DNA of 64,000 nucleotides from Bifidobacterium tsurumiense (GCF_000741765.1 NZ_JGZU01000018.1:23047-87046), one strand, 5' to 3'; shown: positions 27,134 to 37,097, numbered from the stretch's first letter. Numbers and translations are program-made. Notes: generated by a model not told the origin, from the letters alone.

Positions 27134-28528
27134 ATGGAATTAACTGATATGCCGCAGCTGGATCCGCGTGCTGCGAAGGCCACCTCGGTGCAGGCTCAGG
27201 ACGAGGGTGTTTCTGCTGAGCCACAGGCGTTGAAGATTACAGCGGCTAGTTCGAATCCTAAGATGTTCACTTTGCCATGGAGCAAGCCGCTTGCAACCTG
27301 GCCTGAAGAGCTGCTTGCCAATCTTCCTCGAGGCATCTCTCGTCACGTGGTGCGCTTCGTCCATGTTGGTGACGAAGTCTATGCCATGAAGGAAATCACT
27401 CGGCCTGTTGCTGAGCGAGAATATGAGCTTCTGCGTCGTTTGAAGAAACTTGATTTGCCAACGGTCACTCCGATTGCCGTGGTTACCGGACGCCATGATG
27501 ACAATGGCGAGCCGCTCGAGGCGATTTTGGTCACCAAGCATTTGAAGTTCTCACTGCCGTACCGCGCACTCTTTGCCCGCAATCTGCGCCCTGACACCGC
27601 TGGGCGACTGATCGATGCATTGGCGGTATTGATGGTGCGTTTGCACTTGACTGGTTTCTACTGGGGTGATGTCTCGCTTTCCAACGTATTGTTCCTGCGT
27701 GATGCAGACGCGTTCTCGGCATTCTTGGTCGATGCCGAAACCGGTGATTTGCATATGAATTTGACCGAGGGACAGCGCGAATACGATATCGATTTGGCTC
27801 GCACGAATATCATCGGTGAATTGATGGATCTGAGCTCAGGTCAGCTTTTGCCTGGCGAGGTCGATGAAATTGAGATCGGCAACCGTTTGGTCGAGCGTTA
27901 TCACTCGCTGTGGAGCACATTGACTGATGTGGATAGCTTCAAGCCCGATGAGATGTGGAAGATCGAAAAGCGCGTCAATAAGCTCAATGAGCTGGGCTTC
28001 TATGTCGATGAACTTGAGATGAAGACCTCTGATGATGGCAATAGGCTTATGGTGCGTCCTCGCGTGGTGGATGCTGGCTATGCTTCGCATAAGCTGCTGC
28101 GTCTGACAGGTCTTGATGTTCAGGAGAATCAAGCCCGGCGCCTCCTCAATGATCTCGATGCTTATCGTGCTTCGACATGGCGTCAGGATGAGGATCTGGA
28201 GATTGTGGCTACGGACTGGATGCGCGAGCAATTCGAGCCAACAGTGCGCATGATCCCGCGTGAATATCGCACGCAAATTGAGCCGGCGCAGTTCTTCCAC
28301 GAGATTCTCGACCATCGTTGGTTCCTTGCGGAAAAGGCAGGTCACGACGTGCCTATGGGCGAAGCCGTGGCCAGCTATATCGAGAATGTGCTGCCTCAAT
28401 ACAAAATCGACCGCAAGGCTATGGATGCAATCATTGCTGATGCAGACGCTGGCGTGGTGGATGATGAGTACACCTACGGCGATGATGTGATCTCCGATGA
28501 TCCTGATGCTGCGGTGTGGAGTCACTAG
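27134..28528 (+). CDS. DUF4032 protein with an LPS-kinase/InaA-like fold
   Basis: A 464-residue actinobacterial protein. The first half resembles a protein-kinase-like fold: HVGDEVYAMKEI with a candidate ATP-binding Lys, REYELLRRLKKL with a helix-C Glu, and a catalytic-loop-like WGDVSLSNVLFLRDAD followed by AFLVDAETGDL (Asp-Ala-Glu in place of DFG). The second half matches the DUF4032 region, with a DYDIDLARTNIIGELMDL block and WFLAEKAGHDVPMGEAVASYIENVLPQYK. The function is not known experimentally to me; a small-molecule or protein kinase is inferred. Its ATG at 27134 lacks a strong ribosome site. It is bounded by terminators at both ends, hence monocistronic. Confidence 0.85.
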   Translation: MELTDMPQLDPRAAKATSVQAQDEGVSAEPQALKITAASSNPKMFTLPWSKPLATWPEELLANLPRGISRHVVRFVHVGDEVYAMKEITRPVAEREYELLRRLKKLDLPTVTPIAVVTGRHDDNGEPLEAILVTKHLKFSLPYRALFARNLRPDTAGRLIDALAVLMVRLHLTGFYWGDVSLSNVLFLRDADAFSAFLVDAETGDLHMNLTEGQREYDIDLARTNIIGELMDLSSGQLLPGEVDEIEIGNRLVERYHSLWSTLTDVDSFKPDEMWKIEKRVNKLNELGFYVDELEMKTSDDGNRLMVRPRVVDAGYASHKLLRLTGLDVQENQARRLLNDLDAYRASTWRQDEDLEIVATDWMREQFEPTVRMIPREYRTQIEPAQFFHEILDHRWFLAEKAGHDVPMGEAVASYIENVLPQYKIDRKAMDAIIADADAGVVDDEYTYGDDVISDDPDAAVWSH

Positions 28529-28558
28529 GGTGCGCATTACGCATTAAGCTACGATACG

Positions 28559-28620
28559 GAAATGCCCTTGGGCTTGGCAGGTTATCGATATTCAATTCCT
28601 GTTCTGCCCAAGGGCATTTC
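28559..28620. terminator. Bidirectional terminator between DUF4032 and rlmB
   Basis: Perfect 15-bp arms GAAATGCCCTTGGGC / GCCCAAGGGCATTTC with a 32-nt loop, in the gap between the convergent genes. Confidence 0.75.
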
Positions 28621-28782
28621 CATATTCGGCACTCGGCGCTCGACGCGAACCTATGCGGTCTGTTACGCTGACCGTCCGCCTTCAGCCTGTTCGGATTCAC
28701 AGTAGAGTGCAGGAGCAGGATGACAGGCTCATGGCTTGAGGACTGTTGACTCGCGTCTAATCAAGACAGCGAATAGCCTTCG

Positions 28783-29778
28783 CTACTCGGCCTGCTCCCC
28801 AGCTTTGCGCCTTGCATTTGCCACAGCATACAGGCTGATGCCTGCGGCAACAGAAGCATTCAAGGATTCCACGCTATTGGAAATCGGGATACCCGCAATG
28901 GCATCGCAGCTTTCGCGCACCAAACGGCTCAAACCCTTGCCTTCAGAACCCAATACCACCACGAGTGGGTCCGTTTCAAAGCCGGTTTCGCCGACCAGTT
29001 TGTCGCCGCCGCCATCGAGGCCGACCGCATAATAGCCGCGCTCTTTCAGGCCTTCTATGGCCTTGGTGAGGTTGACCACACGAGCCACAGGAAGGTGTGC
29101 AGCAGCGCCTGCTGACACTTTCCACGCTGCGGCGGTTACCGAAGCGGAACGTCGTTCTGGCAGAATGATGCCGTTTGCACCGAATGCGGCTGCGGATCGA
29201 ATAACTGCACCGAGATTCTGAGGGTCAGTAACGCCATCCAATGCGATGAACAAGGGTTTCGCGGCGATGCGTGCAGCCGTTGAGTTGGCAGCTTCCATGG
29301 CGCGGGACTTCTTGTCTGCGCGTTCGGCCAAATCCTGCAAGGAGTAGTACTCGTATGGATCTACCTTGAGAATGACGCCTTGGTGATTGCCGGATCGTGC
29401 GATACGGTCCATCTCCAGACGGTCAGCCTCTAAGAGGTGCAAGCCCTGGGCGCCTGCCATACGAACAATATCGCGCGTACGATCATCGTGTTCCAGTCGT
29501 GTGGAGATATAGAGCTGGGAACTCGGCACCCCGACCTTCAATGCCTCGAGCACTGCATTCCTGCCGATTACCAAATCTGTGGAATCGGAAACGAATTTTG
29601 TTGCGCGGCGACGTGCAGCCAGTCTTGGATCGGACATTTTACGTCGATCTGCCGCCTTCTTTTCGCGGTATGCCTTGTGATACACGCGATCTTCAGCCTT
29701 CGGGGTCGGTCCCTTGCCCCTAAGCTTATTGCGATGCTTTCCTCCCGACCCCTTGGTCGGACCTTTCTTCAATGCCAT
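28783..29778 (-). CDS. rlmB: TrmH/RlmB-family 23S rRNA (guanosine-2'-O)-methyltransferase
   Basis: A 331-residue SPOUT methyltransferase that should use S-adenosylmethionine to 2'-O-methylate a 23S rRNA guanosine. A basic N-terminal tail (MALKKGPTKGSGGKHRNKLRGK) precedes the SpoU substrate-binding domain (VIGRNAVLEALKVG, ~75-150). The SPOUT knot follows with ALDGVTDPQNLGAVIRSAAAFGANG, VVVLGSEGKGLSRLVRESCD and IPISNSVESLNASVAAGISLYAVA. These three motifs are diagnostic of the family. Actinobacterial homologues commonly carry the same basic tail. The start ATG 29776-29778 gives the tail; no good Shine-Dalgarno is seen and the mRNA may have a short leader. RlmB and TrmH-type tRNA enzymes cannot be fully separated by eye. 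Confidence 0.9.
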   Translation of the reverse strand: MALKKGPTKGSGGKHRNKLRGKGPTPKAEDRVYHKAYREKKAADRRKMSDPRLAARRRATKFVSDSTDLVIGRNAVLEALKVGVPSSQLYISTRLEHDDRTRDIVRMAGAQGLHLLEADRLEMDRIARSGNHQGVILKVDPYEYYSLQDLAERADKKSRAMEAANSTAARIAAKPLFIALDGVTDPQNLGAVIRSAAAFGANGIILPERRSASVTAAAWKVSAGAAAHLPVARVVNLTKAIEGLKERGYYAVGLDGGGDKLVGETGFETDPLVVVLGSEGKGLSRLVRESCDAIAGIPISNSVESLNASVAAGISLYAVANARRKAGEQAE

Positions 29779-30154
29779 ATCCGATATTGTCCCAGCACCC
29801 CCCAACCAATAGGATGCAGGGAATAAGGCGTGAAGCGGGCAGCATAACGTCGATATGCCAATATGGACCGATCTTGAGTGAATATCGTTGTTTGACATCG
29901 CAAAGCGTACGAGAACCGGCCAGTCATATTGCGAAAGAATTTCCCAGCATGATAAATATGTCATGTTGTATTATCCGCTGTATTACTGTATTGTAGCGCT
30001 ATAATAATATTGTGTGGAAATGAGATGTGAATCGCGCAGGCAAAGTGCGCATAAAGCGGTCGCATGGATTGAAGTCGAGTCGCTTCAGCACATGCCCGAT
30101 GAAGGGCACCATACAAGGCGGCTTGCCAACGCAACGTTGTGACTAGGAGGAAAT
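29779..30154. other. Divergent promoter region rlmB / GH146
   Basis: About 375 bases between divergent genes. The right half is AT-rich around a palindrome (29990-30005) that is probably the operator for the GH146 gene, whose AGGAGG site lies at 30143-30151. No gene recognised. Confidence 0.55.
29990..30005. promoter_or_regulatory. LacI-type operator upstream of the GH146 gene
   Basis: ATTGTAGCGCTATAAT, a 16-bp palindrome with two mismatched bases and a central GC, lies 150 bases upstream of the GH146 start and inside an AT-rich promoter-like stretch. The convergent LacI gene (32.7-33.8 kb) is the likely regulator. Confidence 0.6.
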
Positions 30155-32686
30155 ATGCTTCGCAAGATTCACCGATTCCCCGACCGCGATGTGACGCTGC
30201 TTCCGGGAAGCGAATATGCGGATGCACAGGATGCGGGAGCCGCATATGTGTTGTCGTTGGATCCTGAACGTTTGCTTGCCCCATATCGTCAGGAAAGCGG
30301 GGTCTCTGGCGAAGCGAAACCGTATCCGAATTGGGAAAGCATGGGCATGGGCGGTCATATCGGTGGCCATTACCTTTCTGCTCTTGCAGGATATTGGGGC
30401 ATAACGGAAGGTCTGGAATTTCTTGAACGAGCTGAACGGATGACCAGGGGATTGCTGGAATGTCAGACTGCCGGCAAAAATGGTTATGTGGGTGGAATTC
30501 CACAGAGCAGAGAGCTGTTTGCAGAGCTTGCAAATGGTGATATTCGTGCGCAATCCTTCGATCTGAATGGCAGTTGGGTGCCGCTGTATAACCTCCATAA
30601 GCTGTTTGCGGGCTTGATTGATTGCTGGACGGCCTTTGCGCCGCAGAATAGTGAACAAGGCGATGCTGATCTCGAGATGCGCCGGACTCCAGTCATGCCG
30701 GATGTGGTTTCTCGGGCACAAGCGGTGAGTGAGAGAGCGAAGGCCATCGTGCTCAACCTCGCGCATTGGTGGTGCGAGCTCTTCGATCGTGTAAGCGATG
30801 AGGCATTTCAGCGCATGCTGACCTGCGAATTTGGTGGCATGAATGAGTCCTTCGCGCAACTCTATGAGCTCACCGGAAAGCAACGATATCTTGAGGAAGC
30901 CAAGCGATTTACCGATGCAGTGTTTTTTGATCCCCTGGCCGATGGCAAAGATGAGTTGACAGGCTTTCATGCCAATACGCAAATCCCCAAAGTATTGGGT
31001 TACGAGCGTATTGCCGAAATAGAGGATGACTCTCGATACAGCAATGCGGTAGCAACATTCTGGAATTCGGTAACCGGCAGACGGTCCGTGTCGATTGGTG
31101 CGCATTCGGTGGCGGAGCATTTCCATGCGGTCGATGACTTCGGCGAGATGATGTCATCCAGACAAGGTGTGGAGACTTGCAATAGCTACAATATGAGCAA
31201 ACTTGCCGAGCGATTGTTCATGCAGACGGGTGAGAGTCGATATTTGGATTTCTATGAGAGGGTATTGGAAAACCACCTGGTATCGACCATTGGTGTGCAT
31301 GAAAAGGGATTCGTGTATTTCACTCCGATGAGACCGCAGCATTATCGAGTGTATTCGTCGGCGCAGGAGTGCTTCTGGTGTTGCGTGGGCTCGGGTCTGG
31401 AAAATCATGCGCGATATGGCCGGTTGATTTATGCGTATGAGGACAGGCAAAATGACGATGCGCAATATGGTGAGAATGAATTGTCGGTCAATCTATTCAT
31501 GGATTCACAGCTCTTGTGGCGTTCTCAGGGGATGACGGTGGTCCAACGGTATGCTCCTCGTCAAGGCCAGTGCAATGAAGGCATGCTGAGCTTCACGAGC
31601 GAGTATGCGGGTGAGCATTTGATAACAGTGCATATTCGTCGACCTTGGTGGTGCCAGAAGACAGAATACGCTTTCGAAGGTTGCGAAGGTGCCGTGACAA
31701 TGGGAACCGAATCGCATGCAGAACATGATGGTTATCAAGTGGCGAAACATACCGGACCTGTGCGTTATGACACCGTGCGATTGCAGTGGCAGGGTAAGGG
31801 CGCGGCTCGGGTGATTGTGCGTCACTGCGTGGCGGTGTCGTTTGAGCCGCTACCCGATGGCTCGGCGTGGGCAAGCGTGCTGCGCGGTCCGAAAGTCATG
31901 GCATTTCGTGGTGATGATATGGATTTGGATGGATTGGTCAGCGACTCCTCTCGCGCTGGTCATATTGCCTCAGGCCCGATGCGTCCGATGAGTGGATTGC
32001 CTGTGATATCAGGCTCAGGTGAAGAGGTTGTTGCTCCGCAATCGCGATCGGATGGAACGGTTGATGTGCGAGCTGTGCAGCGGGACCTTCTCGCGGGTGC
32101 GATGAAAAACCGTGTGCTCCGCTTAGTGCCGTTCAGTTCAATCGAGGCGTCCCGATATTCGGTGTACCTTCCTTGGGCGAAGAATGGGGATGTACAATCT
32201 GTCATGCAAAATCTTCAGGAGATTGACGCCGCGGAATCCTCCGAGGAGCTTTTGATATGCGATGAAGTGCGTTGTGGCGAGCAGCAATCCGAAGTCGATC
32301 ACCAATATCAGGGAGAGCATGACGAGCAAGGGCATCAAGGGCAAATCCGCTATCGAAAAGCGCTGTCTAGTGGTCATTTCTCATATATGCTGCGAGATTG
32401 GGAACGGCGTGGTGACTCGATCCGAGTGCGATGGATGGCTGGATCCGGAAGCGTTGCGGATGCGGATAGTGAACGTGTCGGCAATGAATACAAGCTGTTC
32501 ATCAACGATAATCTCATGAGGCGCACGGAACGGGTGAAGGAGAACGGCGTAACTGTTGACAGATATGCCATTGAGCGCGGGAACGTCGGTCGAGGAGAGG
32601 AAATGGCTTCCCGTATTCGCATTGAAGCAGTAGATGCGGCAACCCCGCTTTTCATATCCGTTGCCGTGATGAAAAGCGAAGCGTGA
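30155..32686 (+). CDS. DUF1680 beta-L-arabinofuranosidase, GH146-type
   Basis: An 843-residue intracellular (no signal peptide) hydrolase of the DUF1680 superfamily (GH127/GH146), releasing L-arabinofuranose from beta-linked chains such as arabinan side ends or hydroxyproline-rich glycoproteins. The opening region HRFPDRDVTLLPGSEYADAQDAG and PNWESMGMGGHIGGHYLSALAGYW is typical of the GH146 side. The zinc/nucleophile set is intact: Glu340 and Cys342 in GVETCNSYN, and Cys409-Cys410 in FWCCVGSG. The C-terminus (~560-843) is a beta-domain. AGGAGG 6 nt before the ATG is a strong start. A LacI gene lies convergent beyond its end, and an operator lies upstream. GH127 itself is a possible alternative family name. 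Confidence 0.9.
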   Translation: MLRKIHRFPDRDVTLLPGSEYADAQDAGAAYVLSLDPERLLAPYRQESGVSGEAKPYPNWESMGMGGHIGGHYLSALAGYWGITEGLEFLERAERMTRGLLECQTAGKNGYVGGIPQSRELFAELANGDIRAQSFDLNGSWVPLYNLHKLFAGLIDCWTAFAPQNSEQGDADLEMRRTPVMPDVVSRAQAVSERAKAIVLNLAHWWCELFDRVSDEAFQRMLTCEFGGMNESFAQLYELTGKQRYLEEAKRFTDAVFFDPLADGKDELTGFHANTQIPKVLGYERIAEIEDDSRYSNAVATFWNSVTGRRSVSIGAHSVAEHFHAVDDFGEMMSSRQGVETCNSYNMSKLAERLFMQTGESRYLDFYERVLENHLVSTIGVHEKGFVYFTPMRPQHYRVYSSAQECFWCCVGSGLENHARYGRLIYAYEDRQNDDAQYGENELSVNLFMDSQLLWRSQGMTVVQRYAPRQGQCNEGMLSFTSEYAGEHLITVHIRRPWWCQKTEYAFEGCEGAVTMGTESHAEHDGYQVAKHTGPVRYDTVRLQWQGKGAARVIVRHCVAVSFEPLPDGSAWASVLRGPKVMAFRGDDMDLDGLVSDSSRAGHIASGPMRPMSGLPVISGSGEEVVAPQSRSDGTVDVRAVQRDLLAGAMKNRVLRLVPFSSIEASRYSVYLPWAKNGDVQSVMQNLQEIDAAESSEELLICDEVRCGEQQSEVDHQYQGEHDEQGHQGQIRYRKALSSGHFSYMLRDWERRGDSIRVRWMAGSGSVADADSERVGNEYKLFINDNLMRRTERVKENGVTVDRYAIERGNVGRGEEMASRIRIEAVDAATPLFISVAVMKSEA

Positions 32687-32724
32687 ATATGCCCGCATCC
32701 TGAGTGTTGGAACCGGAGAACCGT

Positions 32725-32742
32725 GACGTTCGCAAGAACGTC
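32725..32742. terminator. Small hairpin after GH146
   Basis: GACGTTC / GAACGTC with a 4-nt loop lies between the convergent GH146 and LacI genes. There is no U-run; weak candidate. Confidence 0.35.
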
Positions 32743-32745
32743 GAA

Positions 32746-33768
32746 TTATCGAGTGCTGCTGTCGCGCACAATGAGTCCGTAGGGTAAAGTCACCTGTTCG
32801 CGAGGGCCGTCATTCATTCGATTGGTCAGCAGCCTTAGGCATTGAGCGGCCACGGTTTGGACGTCAACCGCAATTGTGCTGAGCGGTGGATTGGTGAAGC
32901 GGGATTCCTCGAGACCGTCAAATCCAATCACCGCCACATCTTGTGGAATGCGGATGCCTCGTTGTTGCAAAGCCAGCATTGCTCCTATTGCAACCACGTC
33001 GGTTATGCAATAGATTCCGTCGATTTCTAAATCAGGATGCGAGTCCAACCAATCATTCAATGCCTGATATCCATCTTCGTATTTCCAGGAACAGGCTTGA
33101 ACATACTCCATGGATAGCTTCAAGCCGTGTTTATCCATGGCTCGGATGGCTCCTCGAAGGCGAAGTGACCCGTTGTCAGCATTATGGTTCAGTGCCGCTT
33201 CGTCACCGGATTGAGCGCCAAGCACAAGAATATGCCTGCATCCTTGCGAAATCAGGTGTTCGACAGCGGCGATACTGCCTTCTTCGCTAGGGCTGAGCAC
33301 GCTGTCCACTTCACCATTGAGATCAGGGCCGTCGAATATCACCAGAGGGTAATGCTGGTTGAGTTCTATGATGTGGCTCACCGGCAAAGTGGGCGCGGCA
33401 AGAATGGTGCCATCGCAAAATTGCGTAGAAATTTCCGACATCATGGACATTTCGGTGCGGAATTCGTGTCTGGTCTGCTGGATAAGCGTTTGGTAACCCA
33501 TCGCCAGTGCCTGGTCTGATATCGCTGCTGCGAGATCGGCGGAAAATGGCGAATAATCAAGTTCAACGGTGGAAAAGCCTATGACATTTGTTTTGCCGGA
33601 ACTCAGCTGCCTCGCGGCCAGATTGGGGCGGTACTTGAGCTGCCGGGCAGCTTGGAGCACCTTTTCCGCCGTTTCGGGTCGAACATACGATTTTCCGCGT
33701 AATGCATTGGACGCGGTCATCCGCGATACGCCGGCCAGTCGTGCAACATCGTCAAGCGTGGGCATCAT
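32746..33768 (-). CDS. LacI-family regulator, linked to GH146
   Basis: A 340-residue repressor. The N-terminal helix-turn-helix reads TLDDVARLAGVSRMTASNALRGKSYVRPETAEKVLQAARQLKY, the LacI recognition layout, followed by the hinge RPNLAARQLSSGKTNVIGF. The effector domain has PLVIFDGP, DGIYCITDVVAIGAMLALQ, DVAVIGFDGLEESRFTNPPLSTI. The frame is intact, unlike the LacI gene at 60 kb. Two consecutive ATGs open it (MM); AAGGGG lies 5 nt before the second. It is convergent with the GH146 gene and probably represses it; the Ca-ATPase on its other side is an alternative partner, with a palindrome between them. Confidence 0.93.
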   Translation of the reverse strand: MMPTLDDVARLAGVSRMTASNALRGKSYVRPETAEKVLQAARQLKYRPNLAARQLSSGKTNVIGFSTVELDYSPFSADLAAAISDQALAMGYQTLIQQTRHEFRTEMSMMSEISTQFCDGTILAAPTLPVSHIIELNQHYPLVIFDGPDLNGEVDSVLSPSEEGSIAAVEHLISQGCRHILVLGAQSGDEAALNHNADNGSLRLRGAIRAMDKHGLKLSMEYVQACSWKYEDGYQALNDWLDSHPDLEIDGIYCITDVVAIGAMLALQQRGIRIPQDVAVIGFDGLEESRFTNPPLSTIAVDVQTVAAQCLRLLTNRMNDGPREQVTLPYGLIVRDSSTR

Positions 33769-34098
33769 AACCCCTTACTGTCTAAAGCCAATAGCTTCGA
33801 TTATACGGGTGGCATCAAGCATGAGACGTTGCTGGAATGAGCTTCGATGCGTAGATCGAAGCGTGATATTCCCGGTTCAAGTATTCTCATTCGAGATTCA
33901 CGGTATGCATAATTTCGCGAATTCCGCCAACTACAAAACTTCGTCAAATCCGCGTATTTCGTTTGTGGCTTATGGAATAATGGGTCAAGTACGCACCGGT
34001 GGGACCGGTGTCGGAACGTCCATAACCGCGCAGTCAAAGCAATGTGAGAAGCGTTGCGAGGGCTGACTACTCCGCGGCTGACTGAGGAGAATACCATT
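33769..34098. other. Divergent promoter region LacI / Ca-ATPase
   Basis: About 330 bases. It contains a perfect palindrome (33841-33862) and an extra copy of its half-site (33794-33801). The ATPase ribosome site GAGGAG lies at the right edge. Confidence 0.5.
33841..33862. promoter_or_regulatory. Perfect inverted repeat with a distant half-site
   Basis: GCTTCGAT, 6 bases, ATCGAAGC. The same half-site GCTTCGAT recurs at 33794-33801, 47 bases away in the same orientation. This layout suits a regulator binding cooperatively upstream of the Ca-ATPase or LacI gene. The regulator is unknown. Confidence 0.5.
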
Positions 34099-37062
34099 AT
34101 GGTTGATCAGAATCTTGATCAATCCACTTCGCCCGATGAGCAGGCAGCATTGCTGGCCAATGCCGATCCTTCGCTCACTGATTCCCAAGATGTTGCCAAG
34201 GCGCTGAATGTTGATCCTGCGCGTGGCTTGAGCTCAGAGGAAGCAGCTCGTCGTCTTGAGAAATTTGGGCCTAATCAGCTTGCAGGCGCGCCGCCTGTTC
34301 CGAAGTGGAAGAAATTCCTGCAACAATTCCAAGATCCGCTGGTGTATCTGTTGCTGGCGGCTACCGGCATTTCATTAGTGGCATGGTTCATTGAACGTGC
34401 CAATGCGCAACCCGGCGCAGAGGGTGGGGAAGCGCTTCCCTTTGACGCCATCGTCATTGTGCTTATTCTTATCGTCAATGCTGTTCTGGGCTACATCCAG
34501 GAAGCAAGGGCGGAGCAAGCCGTCGATGCTCTGGCACGAATGACCGCGCCGCAAACATCCGTTTTGCGCGACGACAAAGTGGAACGCATTGACACTTCAC
34601 AGATCGTTCCCGGCGATATTCTCGTGCTTGCCGAAGGTGATTCGGTTTCAGCGGATGGCCGTTTATTTGCTGCCGCTTCATTGCGCATTGCCGAAGCGAG
34701 CTTGACAGGTGAATCCGTTGCAGTGGGTAAGAAGCCTGAAACCTTGGCAGAAGCTAAAGCTCTTGGTGACCGTGCCAATATGGTGTTCAACGGTACTTCG
34801 GTCACTCAAGGAACCGGCCGCGCAATCGTAACCGGCACGGGCATGAGCACTCAGGTCGGCAAGATCGCCGATATGCTTTCCCAAACGGAGGATGAAGCCA
34901 CACCGCTGCAGAAGGAAATGATCCGAGTTTCCAAGATCCTCGGTATTGCCGTCTGCATTATTGCAGTGGTTGTGCTTGCCGCTCTGGCAATCCTCGAGGG
35001 CTTCCATAGTGTTCACGATATTATCGACTCCCTGCTGTTGTCAGTGTCTTTGGCCGTGGCGGCGGTGCCTGAAGGTCTTGCCGCTATTCTTACTGTGGTA
35101 CTTGCCCTGGGCGTGCAGCGCATGGCTCAGCACAATGCCATCGTCAAGAAGCTGTCATCGGTGGAAACCCTGGGATCTGCTTCTGTTATCTGCTCCGATA
35201 AGACCGGCACCTTGACCCGTAATGAGATGACGGTCGAGCGCGTGGTTACCGCCAGTGGTGAAGTGCAGATCACCGGTACAGGTTATGAACCAAGCGGCCA
35301 TATGGTGGCTCCCAATGCCGATGAGCAGGGCGAAGTTCATGTGCCCACTAATATCCGTACCGAGGTCATCGCCACTTTGGGTGCCGGTGCTCTGGCAAAT
35401 GATGGCGAATTGCGTCAGGACGCGGAAGGCATGTGGGAAAGCGTCGGTGATCCGACGGAAGTCTCGCTTATCGTTGCCGCTCGCAAGACCAAGGCTGATC
35501 GCAGCCACGCCCACTTCACCCGTGTGGCTGAAGTGCCATTTACTTCCGAACGCAAGCGTATGTCCATAATCGCCAAGGACGAAAGCGACGCAGGCAACCT
35601 GAGCGTCTTTGCCAAGGGTGCGCCAGATGTGCTGCTCTCTTACTGTACGCGCATTTTGGTCAATGATGCAGTTCGCCCAATGACCGAGGGAGATCGTCAG
35701 TCGATTCTGGCTTCTGTGGAGCGCTTGTCCAATGAAGCGTATCGAACCTTGGGTCAGGCATATCGTCCGCTGGAGGTGAATTCGCTCGCGCAAATACCGG
35801 GCATTATGTCCAATGCCGCCGGTCAAGTCACTGATATCGCCGACCAAAGCGAAACCATCGAATCTGACCTGATCTGGGCCGGTATGGTAGGCATTATCGA
35901 TCCTCCACGTACCGAGGTTCGTGACAGCGTTGCAGAATCGCACCGCGCGGGTATCCGCACCGTAATGATCACCGGCGACCACCCGCTTACCGCGGCTCGT
36001 ATCGCCACTGATTTGGGCATTATCGACAAGGGCGGCAAGGCCCTGACCGGTGACCAATTGGATGCGCTGACCGACAAGGATGCCTTCGATAAGGCGACTT
36101 CTGAAGTCTCCGTGTATGCACGAGTGGCTCCTGAGCACAAGCTGCGCATTGTTGAATCCCTGCAGCGTCAAGGCAATATCGTGGCCATGACCGGTGACGG
36201 CGTCAACGATGCACCGGCTGTGAAATCCGCCGATATCGGCGTCGCCATGGGCATTACCGGAACCGAGGTGACGAAGGAATCGGCCAAGATGATTCTGGCT
36301 GATGATAACTTCTCCACAATCGTTGCGGCAGTGCGTGAAGGACGCGGTATCTTCGACAACATCCGTAAGTTCCTGCGGTACCTGCTCAGCTCGAATGTGG
36401 GCGAGGTATTCACCGTGTTCTTCGGCGTTGTGCTCGCTGGATTCTTGGGCATTACCCAACCGGGAACCGTAGGCGTGACGGTGCCGCTGTTGGCGACTCA
36501 GCTGCTATGGATCAACCTGCTCACCGATGCGGCACCTGCATTGGCAATGGGCGTGGATCCGCAAACCGACGATGTGATGAACCGCAAGCCGCGAGGCGTG
36601 AACGATCGAGTGATCGACCGCGAAATGTGGGGAGATATCATCTTCATCGGCATCATTATGGCTGTGGTGACCTTGATTGGCATGGATCTGCACTTGGCAG
36701 GTGGCTTGTTCACAGACCGTTCTGTGGAAGCAATTGGCCATGAGGCGCAAATGGTCGAGGCGCGTACCATGGGCTTTACCATTCTGGTATTCGCTCAGAT
36801 GTTCAATGCATTGTCCTCACGTTCTCACTTGCAAAGCGTGTTCGTCGGCCTGTTCTCCAACAAGTGGCTATGGGGAGCGATCGGCTTGTCGACGCTACTG
36901 CAGGTTGTGGTGATTTATGTGCCATTCCTGAACGAGGCATTCGGCACCACTCCGTTGCCGGGTTGGGCTTGGCTTGAGTGCATCGACTTGGCGCTATTCG
37001 TACTGATTGCATCCGAATTGCGAAAGGTCGTGCTCAGGGCAATGGCTAAGAACAAGGCATAA
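34099..37062 (+). CDS. SERCA/PMR1-like calcium-transporting P2A ATPase
   Basis: A 987-residue cation pump. Order: cation-ATPase N domain (LNVDPARGLSSEEAARRLEKFGPN), actuator TGES motif (SLTGESVAVGK), M4 AVAAVPEGLAAILT (PEGL as in SERCA), phosphorylation Asp367 in CSDKTGTLTRNE, GDGVNDAPAVKSADIGVAMG, M5 LSSNVGEVFTVFF and M6 INLLTDAAPALAMG, then the C-terminal four helices. The Asn-Val-Gly-Glu of M5 and the Asn-x-x-Thr-Asp of M6 are the calcium ligands of SERCA, so Ca2+ efflux is the best call; Mn2+ or other cations are possible. ATG 34099 with GAGGAG upstream is preferred over a start 15 codons earlier. A strong terminator follows. Confidence 0.93.
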   Translation: MVDQNLDQSTSPDEQAALLANADPSLTDSQDVAKALNVDPARGLSSEEAARRLEKFGPNQLAGAPPVPKWKKFLQQFQDPLVYLLLAATGISLVAWFIERANAQPGAEGGEALPFDAIVIVLILIVNAVLGYIQEARAEQAVDALARMTAPQTSVLRDDKVERIDTSQIVPGDILVLAEGDSVSADGRLFAAASLRIAEASLTGESVAVGKKPETLAEAKALGDRANMVFNGTSVTQGTGRAIVTGTGMSTQVGKIADMLSQTEDEATPLQKEMIRVSKILGIAVCIIAVVVLAALAILEGFHSVHDIIDSLLLSVSLAVAAVPEGLAAILTVVLALGVQRMAQHNAIVKKLSSVETLGSASVICSDKTGTLTRNEMTVERVVTASGEVQITGTGYEPSGHMVAPNADEQGEVHVPTNIRTEVIATLGAGALANDGELRQDAEGMWESVGDPTEVSLIVAARKTKADRSHAHFTRVAEVPFTSERKRMSIIAKDESDAGNLSVFAKGAPDVLLSYCTRILVNDAVRPMTEGDRQSILASVERLSNEAYRTLGQAYRPLEVNSLAQIPGIMSNAAGQVTDIADQSETIESDLIWAGMVGIIDPPRTEVRDSVAESHRAGIRTVMITGDHPLTAARIATDLGIIDKGGKALTGDQLDALTDKDAFDKATSEVSVYARVAPEHKLRIVESLQRQGNIVAMTGDGVNDAPAVKSADIGVAMGITGTEVTKESAKMILADDNFSTIVAAVREGRGIFDNIRKFLRYLLSSNVGEVFTVFFGVVLAGFLGITQPGTVGVTVPLLATQLLWINLLTDAAPALAMGVDPQTDDVMNRKPRGVNDRVIDREMWGDIIFIGIIMAVVTLIGMDLHLAGGLFTDRSVEAIGHEAQMVEARTMGFTILVFAQMFNALSSRSHLQSVFVGLFSNKWLWGAIGLSTLLQVVVIYVPFLNEAFGTTPLPGWAWLECIDLALFVLIASELRKVVLRAMAKNKA

Positions 37063-37097
37063 GCGCTGATATGGCATGAGTCATCGTCTCGGTGACA

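Noticed and set aside
35155..36459. A ~430-codon open frame opposite the calcium ATPase
   Set aside because: It is a shadow of the strongly conserved ATPase; no ribosome site or domain.
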